Assembly (NCBI GenBank): GCA_019915015.1
Contig: JAHBBC010000003.1
Span: forward strand, 1,302,001-1,366,000
Source: Auriscalpium vulgare
Lineage: Eukaryota; Basidiomycota; Agaricomycetes; Russulales; Auriscalpiaceae
DNA: 64,000 nucleotides
Reading direction: 5' to 3'
Shown here piece after piece: positions 22,947 through 35,551 of this stretch. A program made the translations under genes and the position numbers. The stretch's first letter is position 1, and every line of letters begins with the position of its first letter. Below the pieces are notes generated by a model that had not been told where the DNA came from, searched no databases, and was given only the letters and a program-made list of their open reading frames with translations.

Positions 22947-24816
22947 CTACACAACACGCAGCCGCTCTGCGATCCCCTCCAAGAACGCAAGCCCGTCCTT
23001 CGTCAACTTGCGCCCCGTAGTCTTGTCTACGACGCTCCCGAACTCTGCCACCAAACGCGCAAGCGTCTTGTTGTCGCGCGCGGCACCTAGCGACGCGCGA
23101 AGCACTCCCAGCTTGCTGCGGCGCTCGCGGGCTAGCGGCACAGCCGCCGCTTCCCTCTCCGATCGGGCAGAGCGCGACCGCAGCGGGACGATGAACACCG
23201 ACGGGTCCGCGAGCTGCTTGTGCAGCGCGTCCAGGAATGCGAAGCCCTCGCGCGTGAGCGTCCGCGAGCTCGACCCCGTCAGCACGCCCGCGAAGTCCTT
23301 CACAATCCCCGCCAGCGCGTGGTTGTCCGACGCCTGTGCGACCGACCGCGTCAGCCGCGAGATACGCAGCGCCTTCGTGTGCCGCACGACGGGCGCGTTT
23401 TCCCGCCGCGAGTCGTCGTCGGAGCTGATCACGATGACCTCGTGCACAGCAGGGCTCGGCTTCTTGATTATGAGAGCGCCCTCCTTGACAGGTGGCTGCT
23501 CGGGACGATTGCCGTTTTGCTGTATGTTTTTCTTGTCGCCTAGCACGGGGCGCCCAAGGTTCATACGGGCAAGGTCTTGCAGAACATTCTCCACCATGTC
23601 TGGATTTGCCGGGCGCTGTGAAGGCTGCCTGTACTTCGACGGCCCTGCCGTAGCCGGCTGTGAAGAGAACCGCATCAGCACACCCAGACTGATCTGATCT
23701 GGAGGAAGCGATGCTTACTCTGGCACTGGCTTGCGCAGGTGGTGGCCATATAAAGCGCTCAACATCACCAAGCCCCTGTTCCTGTGCGAGGTCACGGAAG
23801 CGGTCTCTCCAATGGGCGTAATCTGGGTTTGCGGTGAAGGAGAGGCTTCGGCAGTACCGAAGGAAGCCCTCGAACTCCTCAGGCAGACCACGGCAGAGGT
23901 CCTCGGGGCGCGTGTCGCGCTTCTCGCGCTTCAGGCGATCATGTGCGGCGTCGTCCTTGGGAACACCGTTGCGTGTCCATGAGAGGCCGCCCGGTGTCAG
24001 CAGGTGGATGAGCATGAGAGCCGCGGCCTCGAGATCGTCCCTTCGAGAACATGCTGCTCGTGGGCTCAGAAATGAATGAATGACATGAAAGGTGAGATCA
24101 TACTCTTTCCGCGACAGTGCACGTTCACGCTTGAGAACCAATAGTTTCCAATGAAGTATTCCTCGGTGCGGTTCTTGACATGCCGCCGCGTGCGGGCATC
24201 CAGATATCGCTTCGAGAAACCAAAGTCGATCATGTAGAGCGTGGTCTCTTGGGGTGCTAGGCCCACGACGATGTTCCCGAGTTGGATGTCACGATGCAGC
24301 ACACCGCGCGAGTGCATGAACTCTAACCGAGTGATCTGAGAGCCTTGGTTCAGTTCTTCTCGAAATAGAGCGTAGGGTTGCACGTACCAGCTGAACGGCA
24401 ATGGCCACCACGCTTCCCAGCGGCATCACCCCCTTTCCACTCTTCCTATACAAGCTGTCCAAGCTGCTGCCGAGCAGATCGATGGCGAGCCAGTCCCACT
24501 TCCTCTCCCAGACGCCAGACGCCCAGAGTTTGGGCATACCGGGCCCTCCTTGAAGGAGGGGATAGATGGTGCGCTCGTGTCCATTTGTAGGATATGAGAT
24601 ATCGACGGGTTGCACCTTGAGGGCGACTACATTTCCGTCTACATTTTCGTCGATGAGTGTGTTCACGGCGTAGAATGTTGAACCTGGGATATGAGGATGA
24701 GGCGAGTCGAGTTAAGGTGGAGCAAAGGCCAGACCTGATACGCCAGAGCCTAGTGACTTTTCCAGCCGGAAGTGTGCGATTCGTTGAGGATACTGTGTGG
24801 ATGCGTTTGAAGCCAT
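22947..24816 (-). CDS. Divergent CK1-like protein kinase with SUMO-interaction motif and C-terminal tandem repeat
   Basis: ATG 24816 opens MASNASTQYPQRIAHFRLEK and, over an intron at about 24661-24711, the loop LEKSLGSGVSGSTFYAVN. The ATP lysine is in NVVALKVQP. The catalytic loop reads VLHRDIQLGNIVVG (24270-24300): the HRD aspartate and the asparagine are kept, but the usual lysine two residues after the aspartate is glutamine. MIDFGFSKRY (DFG) follows, then the CK1-type SRRDDLEAAALMLIHLLTPG. After the kinase domain comes a disordered tail with EVIVISSDDD (23412-23441), a textbook SUMO-interaction pattern, and two related blocks of about 53 residues (23211-23369 and 22956-23114). The gene ends RLRVV at TAG 22949-22947. 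CK1-like placement is firm; role and activity are open. Confidence 0.78.
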
Positions 24817-25493
24817 CTGGTTGGTGGTGGGAAGTTGGGAGATGGCGCAGAGAGTATGGAGATATTATGGAGATGGAGGCTTATATGGAGGCTTCCGCTG
24901 CCCGAGGTTTCCGACGGGTGACCAGTGACCGTGGAGGTGTTGGAGGCGGAGGGGGAGGGGGAGGCGTCGTCGGTCGAGCGAGGCGATCACGGGGTGTGGT
25001 TGGAAACGCGAGACGCGTTTGTGGCACGTGTGCGCGCCGACGGGCGGGCCGACCGGATGCGGGATTATCCCGGGGACCAATGAAAAGCTTCGGCCGTGGC
25101 ACAGTCCAGTCCTCTCCAGACCCTCACTCGACTTTGAGCTCGCGCTCGAGCGTCCGCTCGCCATCGGCGAGTATGCGAATCGTATACTGCTATGACGCTT
25201 GGATAAGTAGCGCGCTGTGCTGCGCTGTGTCGAGGAGAGCTGAGCCCGACGTTGTCCGAGAGATCCGAGGGGAGGAGCAGGCCGGATGAGTTTCCGAGGA
25301 CATGATTGGCTCTGACATCATATGCAGTCGATAACTCCAGATCGTACATTAGGACCAGGCCAGTCGAGCCGCAAGCACCGTCCAGCCGCCTCCTCCGACC
25401 TCCATCGACGCCGTCCATTTCTCCGCCGTATCCTATAAAGCCTCTCGCTCGCCATCCCATCCGCCATCGTCTTTCACTTCATACCATCCACCC
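24817..25493. promoter_or_regulatory. Divergent promoter region of the CK1-like kinase and PDC
   Basis: A 677-bp region separates two start codons. On the PDC side there is a TATA box (tataaa at 25434-25439) followed by a C/T-rich stretch up to the ATG, the usual architecture of a strongly expressed fungal glycolytic gene. The kinase side contains an imperfect ggaggc/gggagg purine run (24930-24970). No coding signal was seen. Confidence 0.5.
25434..25439 (+). promoter_or_regulatory. TATA box of the PDC gene
   Basis: The motif tataaa (in cctataaagcc) lies 55-60 bp upstream of the PDC ATG, with a pyrimidine-rich leader after it. Position and context fit a core promoter; no experimental support is available here. 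Confidence 0.5.
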
Positions 25494-27813
<2,320 letters not shown>

Positions 27814-28006
27814 GTCTAGGGGGTTTCGCCGCGAGGAAAATGTTCGCGAAGGACAGTCGGAAGTTTTACGAGCAGTGTGGAGTAGCGTTGTTGTACAGTA
27901 GTGGATTAGAAGTTGTTTGTCGCACACACCCCTCCCTCGCATTAGACAGTAATTTTGTAGACCGAGTCCGATTTTGGAAGTTGAAGCTGGTTGGAAACAA
28001 ACAGTC

Positions 28007-29272
28007 ATGTCGGTTTTCCCTCCACTCAGGCGCGCCGACGTCCTCGCTTTTCAGTTTTCGTCGTGGTACCCGTTGTTTGCAGCGCTCACAATCAAGTCCA
28101 TTCTCATCCGCCCCCTCCCAGCCGACTTCCGCGCGTACTTGGACGCGGACGGCGTCTTCGTGCCTCTGGGCTCTGACGAGCTGTTCGTGCGTTTCCCCTG
28201 CCGACACGCCATTCGTTTTCGGGCGTGGTCTCTTATCACATCCTCTGTACAGCCCGGTCGAGGCCGTTGTCGACGATCAGGATGATGACCAGGATGAAGA
28301 TGACTCGCCTCAATACGCCTTTCCAGACCTCGATGCTCAGATCCGTGCAGCCGTGCGCCAATATGGCGCCGTCTTTCCGAAGCTCAATTTCTCCTCGCCC
28401 AAGGTAGGTCGTATCTGCTCTCGTCGTAGGGCCGCGCTGATCCATTGTCCAGGACGCGTCTTGGCTGCTGCCCTCTTCGTCTCCTCTAAAATGCACGACA
28501 CCAGCCGACGTCTACCTCCTGCTGAAGTCGTCCGACTTCATCACCCACGATCTCAGCGCGGAATCTGTCTTCGAGGGCTGCGTGGACGCGGCGCCGTCTG
28601 ACGTACCCACCTACGAGCTCGAGCTTGTGCTGAGGAAGTGGTTTGCCATGGATCGGAGTCGGGAGATGCGGTGTTTTGTGCGGGATGGTGCATTGATTGG
28701 TGCGTTTATTGTCTCTGCCATGGACAAAATCTGTAACGTTATATGCCAGGTATCTCTCAACGCGACACAAACTACTACGATTTCTTGAACGAACCGGAGA
28801 TGCAGCAAAAGGTGCAGGAGTCAATACACAAATACTGGCGAGACCACATCCAAGCGAAGTGGACAGCTACCTCGTCGTGTGCGTCCATTCAGCTGAGGCG
28901 AGCGCGGTGCTTTCTAACGGGAGTGCAGATATCTTCGACATACTGCTCACGCGCGACCTCGCGCGCTTTCACGTCCTCGATTTCAACCCATACGCCCCAC
29001 GCACGGATGCCCTCCTGTACACCTACGACGAACTCTGGGACATCGCGCGGACGTCTCCCTCGGCGCCGACCCTGCGCGTCGTCGACTCGCCCGCTCATCC
29101 TGCCGCGACCCGCAACGCGCCTGCGCACCAGCACAACATGGTACCGTTTGAGGCGTTCAGTCTGAGCAGCGGACGGGGGATAGACGACTTCCGGCGAGCA
29201 TGGGAGGAAGAGTTGAGCAGAGGTGTCGCTGAAGACTCCGATTCTGACTCAGCGAGGGAGGAGGCGGATTAA
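28007..29272 (+). CDS. CDC123: Cdc123/D123 family eIF2 assembly factor
   Basis: Cdc123 is an ATP-grasp-fold protein that helps assemble eIF2 by joining the gamma subunit to alpha/beta, so it affects translation start and G1 progression. ATG 28007 gives MSVFPPLRRADVLAFQFSSW, and IKSILIRPLPADFRAYLDAD follows; the intron at about 28191-28250 is followed by an acidic linker (VVDDQDDDQDEDDSPQY). Family blocks then appear: VFPKLNFSSPKDASW, CTTPADVYLLLKSSDFITHD, YELVLRKW-type (YELELVLRKWF), MRCFVRDGALIGISQRDTNY and FDILLTRDLARFHVLDFNPY, where the DFNP segment supplies metal/nucleotide ligands. It ends EDSDSDSAREEAD, TAA 29270-29272. The start was chosen because the first conserved block follows at once. 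Only 193 bp separate it from the PDC stop. Confidence 0.9.
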
Positions 29273-29519
29273 AGGGTTTGTCTTTCTCCCTTTACCAGCA
29301 CTCGAAACTGACCTCTTATAATGGCAGGTAATACTGTACTGTACGGATACGTGTAAGTTACTTCAAGTATGTATGCCTGGCCAAGCCCAGCTTGCGAAGC
29401 CGCCAATTAATGTTTTTCCCGGCGCGCCAACAGTTTTGCTGAGATGAACGGTTGGACGTACGTTCTACCAGGCTAATTAGTACCCTTCCAAAGGACGAGA
29501 CCTGCACCTGACGCATCTC

Positions 29520-30090
29520 ATCCTATCCCAGGCTAACGTCAGGCGACTTGTGCCCATGAGGCGTAATTTCCGTAGACTGGGCTTCAGTGGCGGGGAGCAT
29601 CGCGATGCAGGCAGGTACCTTCATGCCTTCGGTGGCCCTTGTGCTGACATCGACGCCCTCTCTAGGGCACTCCGACGGTCGCATACAACAGCAGCAAGTC
29701 AGTCGTGCTCCAGATGGCTCGTAGTTTGGCCTGTGAGCTAGGACCGAAACGCATCCGGGTTAACACAGTGTCTCTGGGCTCTTTCACTCGCCGTAAGTTA
29801 TGATTGCCCTATAATGTACTTGATGTTGATAACGACACCGACAGGATGTCTAAACCGGTACTGGATAGTCCAGCTACTTTGGCCCACTACATTAGTCTGA
29901 TTCCTCTTGGGCGCGTCGCGACCCCGGGCGAAATTCGCGGCGTCGTGACGTGGCTGGCCTCGGATGCTTCCACCTATATAGCACCAGCAGCGAGTAAGTT
30001 GTTCCTCACCATATCCCATCGGGTGATCGTGCTAAGTCGGGTTTTCATAGCATCATTGTCAGTGGTGGGCTACATCATCATGCCTGGTAA
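29520..30090 (+). pseudogene. Remnant of a short-chain dehydrogenase/reductase
   Basis: The C-terminal half of a classical SDR can be read with one frame change. After a degenerate stretch (RLGFSGG at about 29572-29592, then out of frame GSIAMQA) and an apparent intron comes TVAYNSSKSVVLQMARSLAC with the catalytic YxxxK, followed by ELGPKRIRVNTVSLGS. After another intron come IPLGRVATPGEIRGVVTW, LASDASTYIAPAAS and IIVSGGLHHHAW. The N-terminal Rossmann part with the Gly-rich NAD(P) motif is not present upstream, and a one-base shift disrupts the frame near 29590. I therefore call it a truncated pseudogene. The closest general type is the sorbitol-utilisation/mannitol dehydrogenase-like SDRs of fungi. 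Confidence 0.65.
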
Positions 30091-30123
30091 GCGGACGATG
30101 CGTGGATTGCTGCGTAGCACTAT

Positions 30124-30268
30124 CTGTCAGAGATGTGAACAGCGGTGCAGCGTACTCTGTGAGCGCGAACTTGTATCCAATGCACGCGCGGTTTCCACTG
30201 ATCGGGGAGCCGTTGAGGAAGGTGAGTAACTGTGCGTAGAGACCGGGGATCTTCTCTGCTGCTGGAGG
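30124..30268 (-). pseudogene. Duplicated fragment of a P450 gene (heme-binding region)
   Basis: Read on the minus strand, this short piece encodes EKIPGLYAQLLTFLNG followed by NRACIGYKFALTEY, the cysteine loop of a cytochrome P450. It matches 36151-36295 of the full P450 gene downstream with about four differences over some 145 bp. Nothing else of a P450 surrounds it, so it is a copied fragment. The cysteine codon is at 30182-30184. The high identity suggests a recent event. Confidence 0.85.
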
Positions 30269-30722
30269 GGCCCTACGCATATGTGACCGTGCTGGGAAGT
30301 CACGTGTTGAGTGAGACATAAGGTGAATCGTGATCTAGCCGCCGGCGTTTTCCCCGCCCCCGCCCACCGCCGCCATCGCACCCTCTACCGTACCAATCCC
30401 TCGCATCGCTCTCTCTCAACCCGTCCAGCTCAGCGTGCGCGTCGTCGTGCACGGTCCCCTTCTGTGTCGCATTGGACATACAGTTGGTGCAGTCCAACAG
30501 ACTGCATCGTCTGAGTCGCACACAACCGGGAAGCGACCTTGTTGGGCTGCTCTTGTGTGACCTGCCACTCTCTGTCGCTCGCAGGGCGTCTGTTGCCTCT
30601 CTATCCACCGCCACGTCAACCCAATTGCGCCCTCGTTGCCTCTCCAAGCGCCATCGTCTCCTAGGCGGTGCCCCTAGACTCGGTTTACTCTTTGACAAGA
30701 CAGGCATCCGCCCGCCCTCTCC
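30269..30722. other. Region upstream of the NTPase/nuclease-like gene
   Basis: About 450 bp lies between the P450 fragment and the next predicted start. It is C-rich on the plus strand (runs of cccc/cgcc near 30340-30370, tctctc near 30407-30415), consistent with a promoter and leader. No TATA box or protein-coding signal is recognised. Confidence 0.3.
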
Positions 30723-33700
30723 ATGTCCATCTCCCCGACAACTCCAGTCTCCAACAACTCGCCTGTCCTCTCCTCCAAGCGCCGCCGCTCCATCAACGAC
30801 CCAGTCAGCTCAGGCATGCAGGGCATCGACGATGGCTCCCCCGGCATGCCCGCAGGCCACAGCGCCAAGCGCCACGCCAGCCCAAAATATGCCGGGGATA
30901 GCTCCTCCATCGAGTGAGCCCGCCATCACCCAAAACTTGCCGCCCCTGCTGATCCCACGACTCCAGGCGACTCTCGATGCACGGCCAGGATACCATGCGT
31001 CGCGTTCTGATAAGACAGTGCTTTGTCCCCGTGTGTTGACGCCTCTCGATCTCCAGATAATGTATGAACAAGCGCTAGACTCCCAGCCGCAGTTGCTGCC
31101 ATTACCGGAGCCGGTATGTCGCGTGCATCTCTGTTGACGTCTTTGACCGTCGGATGCGCAGCTGCACAGTGACACGACCTATGGGGTTCTGCAAAGCGCG
31201 CCAGTTTTGTCCTATGACGAGTCTGAAGAGAGGCCCATGATGAAGGTGCATGCCGAGGCTCTGCAGGGGCCGGCGAACCATGCAACTCCTCTGCCGGACG
31301 TCTCTATGGGCGACGCTAGCTCGGCTTCCCAGTACGATAAAGTTGTTCAGGAGCAGTTGGAGGAGGCATCTCAGGATCTCGGAAAGACTGCCTTTAGTCT
31401 TCTCCACGTCATGTCACTTCTCGAACCTGGCGTGAAGGCGCTCGATGTCAAGCAATACAGATTGATAATGACTGACGAGCGGAAGAAAGAGGTGAACGAC
31501 GCCATAGAAAGGAACACGGGGTTTGAACAACTTCGTCCGTTGCGTACGTCTATGCTTGACTCTATGCCCTTGCGTTTTAAATTGACAAGTCTCAGTCTTG
31601 TGCAAGAGTGAACCACCTCCAGTGAAAGTAAAGCGTTGGGGCCCGGCTATAGAACACTGTAAGTGAAACCATATCGCTTTCAAACCCTTGCCTGACCTTT
31701 TCAAAATCTTAGTGGCGAAGACTTCTTGGACGCAGAAGTACATCGGTAATGCCCATGACCGTCTTTGGGTACATATATCCGACGCTGCTGGTACGAGGGT
31801 GGGAGATATGTACGCACCGTATTGCGCCATTGTGCAGTCCTCTGGGACTGGCAAAAGCCGCACCACAGACGAGCTTGGCAAAGAGCATCTGGCTGTCTCA
31901 ATTTGTCTACGACATCCATTCACTGGCGGTGGGTGCATCACGACAGAGACCTCCGTTCCGTTGCTCATCGTGTCCTTCACAGGATATCCGCCTTCTGACA
32001 AGTCGGTACACACCTTCTTTGACGGTTTAAAGCACCTCCAGCAGGATGAAGCTTTTAAGCGTGCCAGCGCATTCTTGGCAGCTGTCTTCTACATCCTGGA
32101 GCGGAGACTAGCCGAATGTCCAGCTGATGAGTCCCCAATCGCCTGGTTTCACGGGCAAATGTCCCGTGTAAAATCGTACGAGTCCTGGGGCGACTTCAGA
32201 ATTACGTTTTTTGAAAGTGTGGTTGAAATGGCTCAACAGGTGCGGATTCATCATAACTTCTGGAAAATGTCTCATCAAGTCTTTCGCGGCAGCTGGTCCA
32301 GCGATCAAAGAAAGTCACGGGGGTGCCCCAACAATCGCCAGAGATTGTGTTTGAAGGCGATAGTGACCAAGGTGTGCACAGTTATTGTGTTTATTTCATG
32401 TAATCTCATTTTCCCTCAGATGCGAGTTCTGTGCACAAACATGCCACGAGTGTGTTATCAATGCTCAACAAGAAGCTCGGCAAACAGACGAATATACACA
32501 GGAAGAAAGAGACGGAAAGGAACAAACCTCCAGGCCCGCAAGTGATTCTGGTGTTCGATGAAGCCCACGTCCTTGCCTCCGGTCTGCAGCGAGATTGGAA
32601 CGCATTTTCAGAACTTTGTCGTGCCCTTCGTGGCTTGCGCAAGACTGCGGTTTTTGCTTTGTTCCTATCCACCACTGGGAGCATCACCCAGTTCATCTTG
32701 CCGCAGCCCCTGGATCCCAACATGCGAGTTCGAGATGGTGAACTCAAAGTTTGTCCGCCATTTACCAACTTCGGATGGGACACCCTCTCTGCAAGGCTCC
32801 CCAACCTTACCGAATTCAACTTCTCGGATATAGGCTATGAATATCAATTTCAGCTTGGGCGGGTCCTGTGAGTCTGGCCTTTCTCTACTCAAGCCATTGT
32901 TGACCAAATGCTTATAGGTTTGCCTCATACATGCAATCAGCCAAGTCCAACGAGATCAACAAGACCAACAGGATTGATCTCGAGGAAATACTCTCATTTG
33001 CGCAGATGAAGGTGACCGGTCACGATGCACGCCCCACCTCTCTTTCACGTCCCGCGCAGTTTGCATGCTTGGCGCAGCGGCTGCCGCTGGAATTCCTCTC
33101 GTCCTCAAATATTGAAGATGAGTATCAGCAAGTGCAGAATCACATGCGTAGCTGTGATTTCCTGGACCATAGCTTGCTCAGCCTCAAGACCAAGAATATC
33201 TCGGAGCCAATACTCTCTGAAGCTGCGGTACATCTCATGAATCCGGCACTCAAGTTCACTCATTCAACCGCTCTTCGAGAGGCTTTCACCGGCTTCTCTA
33301 TCAACAAAGGGGACCGCGGTGAAATCATTGGCATGCATCTCCAGAACATGGCCCGTGATCAAGTCTTCTGGGATGCCAGGATTGCAATGCATTCCCAAAT
33401 CACAGACGAGTCGTCGCAGCTCAGCGTTGATGGCTTCTTTGGGGTTGTTCCATTCCTCAAGGCTCTCTTCCGCTTCCCTCCTCCTCCTCCCTCCTCCCAG
33501 CTACCCCTATTTGAAGATATTCTGCTCGCCAAGCCGTCCGTCTATCTCACCAAGGAGGCCTCATCCCTTACTCTCCAGGTTGCATTTCAAGATGTGTATC
33601 TGCACTTCAACCACTGGATCAAACCTCAGGAGCAGAACAAACTCTCACGTCGCCGACTTGACCGTTACTTTGTACGCAATGCCTCCATCATGTGCGCCAA

Positions 33701-34178
33701 CAATCAGTTTGGTGTGGACTCTGTAACGGTCTTGGTACAAGGCACTCTTGTGACAATATCGAAGACATCGGTCATGCTGGCGCAATACAAGAACTCAGCC
33801 AGCTTTACGGCGACCATCTCAGAAGACCTTTTCGCAGTCATGGACCCTGTAAAACTGGGCATCATAGAGCCTGGAGAAAAGTTGAGTGTGCCGATCATTC
33901 GCATTGTGTTCGCATTGGGTGCCAAAACATCTTCGCTACATTCGGTCAAGACACAGAAGCAGGGGAATTTTACCGCATACGACATATGGGCGTCAGGGTT
34001 GACGGAGGATGTGTACAACGCTGTTGCTCAAGACCTATTAGTCTGGAAGCAACTTCTCGGCTATACCAAGCCGAGCTCAACTGCCACTGGCAGAAACGAG
34101 TCAGCCAAGAAGGCCAAGGCGTTGACGGCACCGTTGGAATTCGCTTCCGAGATGCATGAGCAGTTCATACACTTGTAA
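30723..34178 (+). CDS. Large P-loop NTPase with Crinkler-like nuclease-type C-terminus
   Basis: About 990 codons in ten exons can be joined without a stop. The N-terminus (MSISPTTPVSNNSPVLSSKR) is Ser/Pro-rich with a basic KRRR. The P-loop QSSGTGKSRTTDEL is at about 31833-31880, and the Walker B/DEAH motif VILVFDEAHVLA at about 32543-32580, then FALFLSTTGS, a sensor-like strand. The C-terminal 415 residues (32931-34178) contain DRGEIIGMHLQNMARDQVFW, YLHFNHWIK, NNQFGVDSVTVLVQG and ISKTSVMLAQYKN. The spacing of the aspartate in FGVD and the glutamine-lysine in QYKN recalls the PD-(D/E)xK nuclease core. NTPase plus nuclease domains are the layout described for Crinkler-type effectors and for large basidiomycete paralogue families. 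Seen: P-loop and DEAH; inferred: nuclease. The first two introns are the least certain part. Confidence 0.6.
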
Positions 34179-34222
34179 ATTTGACACAGAGACGATGGAA
34201 CAGTGGTAGAGTGTACGCAATT

Positions 34223-34866
34223 TCAATGAGAACTGACTACTGCGAACAGTCGATTGAACCTGATGAGCGCCATGTCGCCGCGCCGAGAAAGATCTTGACC
34301 TTCTGGCCGCCGGACAGACCGCGCATAGTGTTCTGCGACACGAGCTCGGGCCCGAGGCCAAAGTCGGCAAAGTGTTTCTCGATCTCCCGGCGAACGGCTT
34401 CTGGCCCTCGACAATGGCGAGCGAGCGATCCTTCATCTTCTGCGCCTCCTCGTCGGTGATCTGCCGGTTCGCCTCCACCATTTCCTCCAGATCGTCGCCG
34501 GTCTGGTACCGCCAGAGGATGTACTCGAGCGGCGTCTTGTCAAGGTGGTTGTCGATGGGGTGGAAGGCGTGCTGTGCGACATAGCCGATGGCCAAATTCG
34601 TATGCTTCCAGACCTCGCCGCCCTTGTTGGGCTCCTCTCATGCACCACCTCGACGCCGCCCGGCCCGTCCTCCCCTTATACTCCACATGTCGTAGAGCTG
34701 CTTGAACGGGCTGCATCGGGTCTGGGATCCGACCATACGCATCTTGAGGTAGAATGTCGGCGATCGTGTTGTTGAGGAAGCCGGAGTCGTGCGACACGAT
34801 GATGGACGTGCAGTGCGCAAGACCGGTGAGGTAGCTCTCGAGCCATGCAACGTTGAGACCTCTATC
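34223..34866 (-). pseudogene. Broken, internally deleted eEF3/New1-type ABC-F fragment
   Basis: On the minus strand three frames carry pieces of translation elongation factor 3. From the upper end: LNVAWLESYLTGL and SIIVSHDSGFLNNTIAD (34750-34865, post-Walker B region of the first ABC cassette). In another frame come AIGYVAQHAFHPIDNHLDKT, PLEYILWRYQTGDDLEEM and VEANRQITDEEAQKMKD (34430-34600). After a further frame change comes EKHFADFGLGPELVSQNTMR with the ABC signature LSGGQKVKIFLGAATWRSS (34255-34390). About 70 residues expected between EGQK and EKHF are missing. Both ends are truncated and no full cassette remains. It is a pseudogene of the single-copy, essential eEF3 (or its paralogue New1), not a functional gene. 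Confidence 0.85.
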
Positions 34867-35266
34867 ATTAGAATAAGACCTCTTTACTACTGCAATAAAT
34901 TGGTCATGGTCAATGCAATACATGGATGATTTATACCACCCTCTGCACCTGTGATTTGCGTGTCTGGAGGCGAGACTCATCACAACAATGTTGACTGAGG
35001 CTGTGTTACTCACTACCATTAAGCAATATCCTGTGGTAATGATGCTCTACCGCTAAGCTACAAAAATTTCAGGGTATGCATTGGGACATATTGTAAGATC
35101 ACTGGATTTTTTTCGTGACCCCAGCTCAACTACGAAGCAAAGATTTGGAGAGCCTCAGCGAGAGGCGCGGCGGTGGCGCGGCGGTGGCGCGACGCGCTGA
35201 TACCACAATTTCTGCTTACCTAATGGGCACACGCGCTGGAGCTGCCCGTCCCCACGGACATATCCT
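34867..35266. other. Non-coding part of the accessory island
   Basis: About 400 bp lies between the ABC-F remnant and the PDC fragment. It is AT-richer than the genome average. The minus strand at 35037-35066 resembles a tRNA A box (TAGCTTAGCGGTAGAGC), but no T arm or acceptor stem follows. A GC-rich direct repeat ggcggtggcgcggcggtggcgc is at about 35166-35187. No gene is called. Confidence 0.35.
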
Positions 35267-35551
35267 TTTGAACAACAGCGGCTATACCATCGAGCGGCAT
35301 CTGCACGGCAGGGAGGCCAAGTACAATAAATGGACGTCGCTCTTGGATGTTCTCGTGACACCGGCCGACCTGGACCCGCCGCCGAAGTCGTACACAGTGC
35401 ATACGAAGAACGAGCTCGACGCTCTCCTAAAGGACGAGTCGTTCGCGCACGCGAAGGGCATTCAGCTTGTGGAGGTCATGATGGATAAGTACGACGCGCC
35501 ACTTGCGCTGCTGCGGCAGGCGGAGCTCAGTGGTCAGACCAGTAAATACGA
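35267..35551 (+). pseudogene. 5'-truncated duplicate of the PDC 3' end
   Basis: This stretch encodes LNNSGYTIERHLHGREAKYN joined directly to KWTSLLDVLV, then TPADLDPPPKSYTVHTKNEL and onward to QAELSGQTSKY. It matches the last part of the intact gene at 27447-27803 at roughly 95% by eye. Here the intron, together with the five codons DIVNW before it, is absent. Nothing upstream of the asparagine segment of the ThDP motif is present, so no enzyme can be made. A short open frame continues past the end of the homology. Confidence 0.9.

Noticed and set aside
30723..34178. The NTPase/nuclease-like gene being a pseudogene
   Set aside because: The apparent breaks between open frames are all bounded by GT...AG pairs of about 47-55 nt, and joining them keeps one frame through to the stop at 34178.
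35037..35066. tRNA gene on the minus strand (TAGCTTAGCGGTAGAGC matches an A box)
   Set aside because: No matching acceptor stem, anticodon stem or GGTTCRA T loop follows within 80 bases. It may be a decayed tRNA or tRNA-derived SINE piece, or chance.
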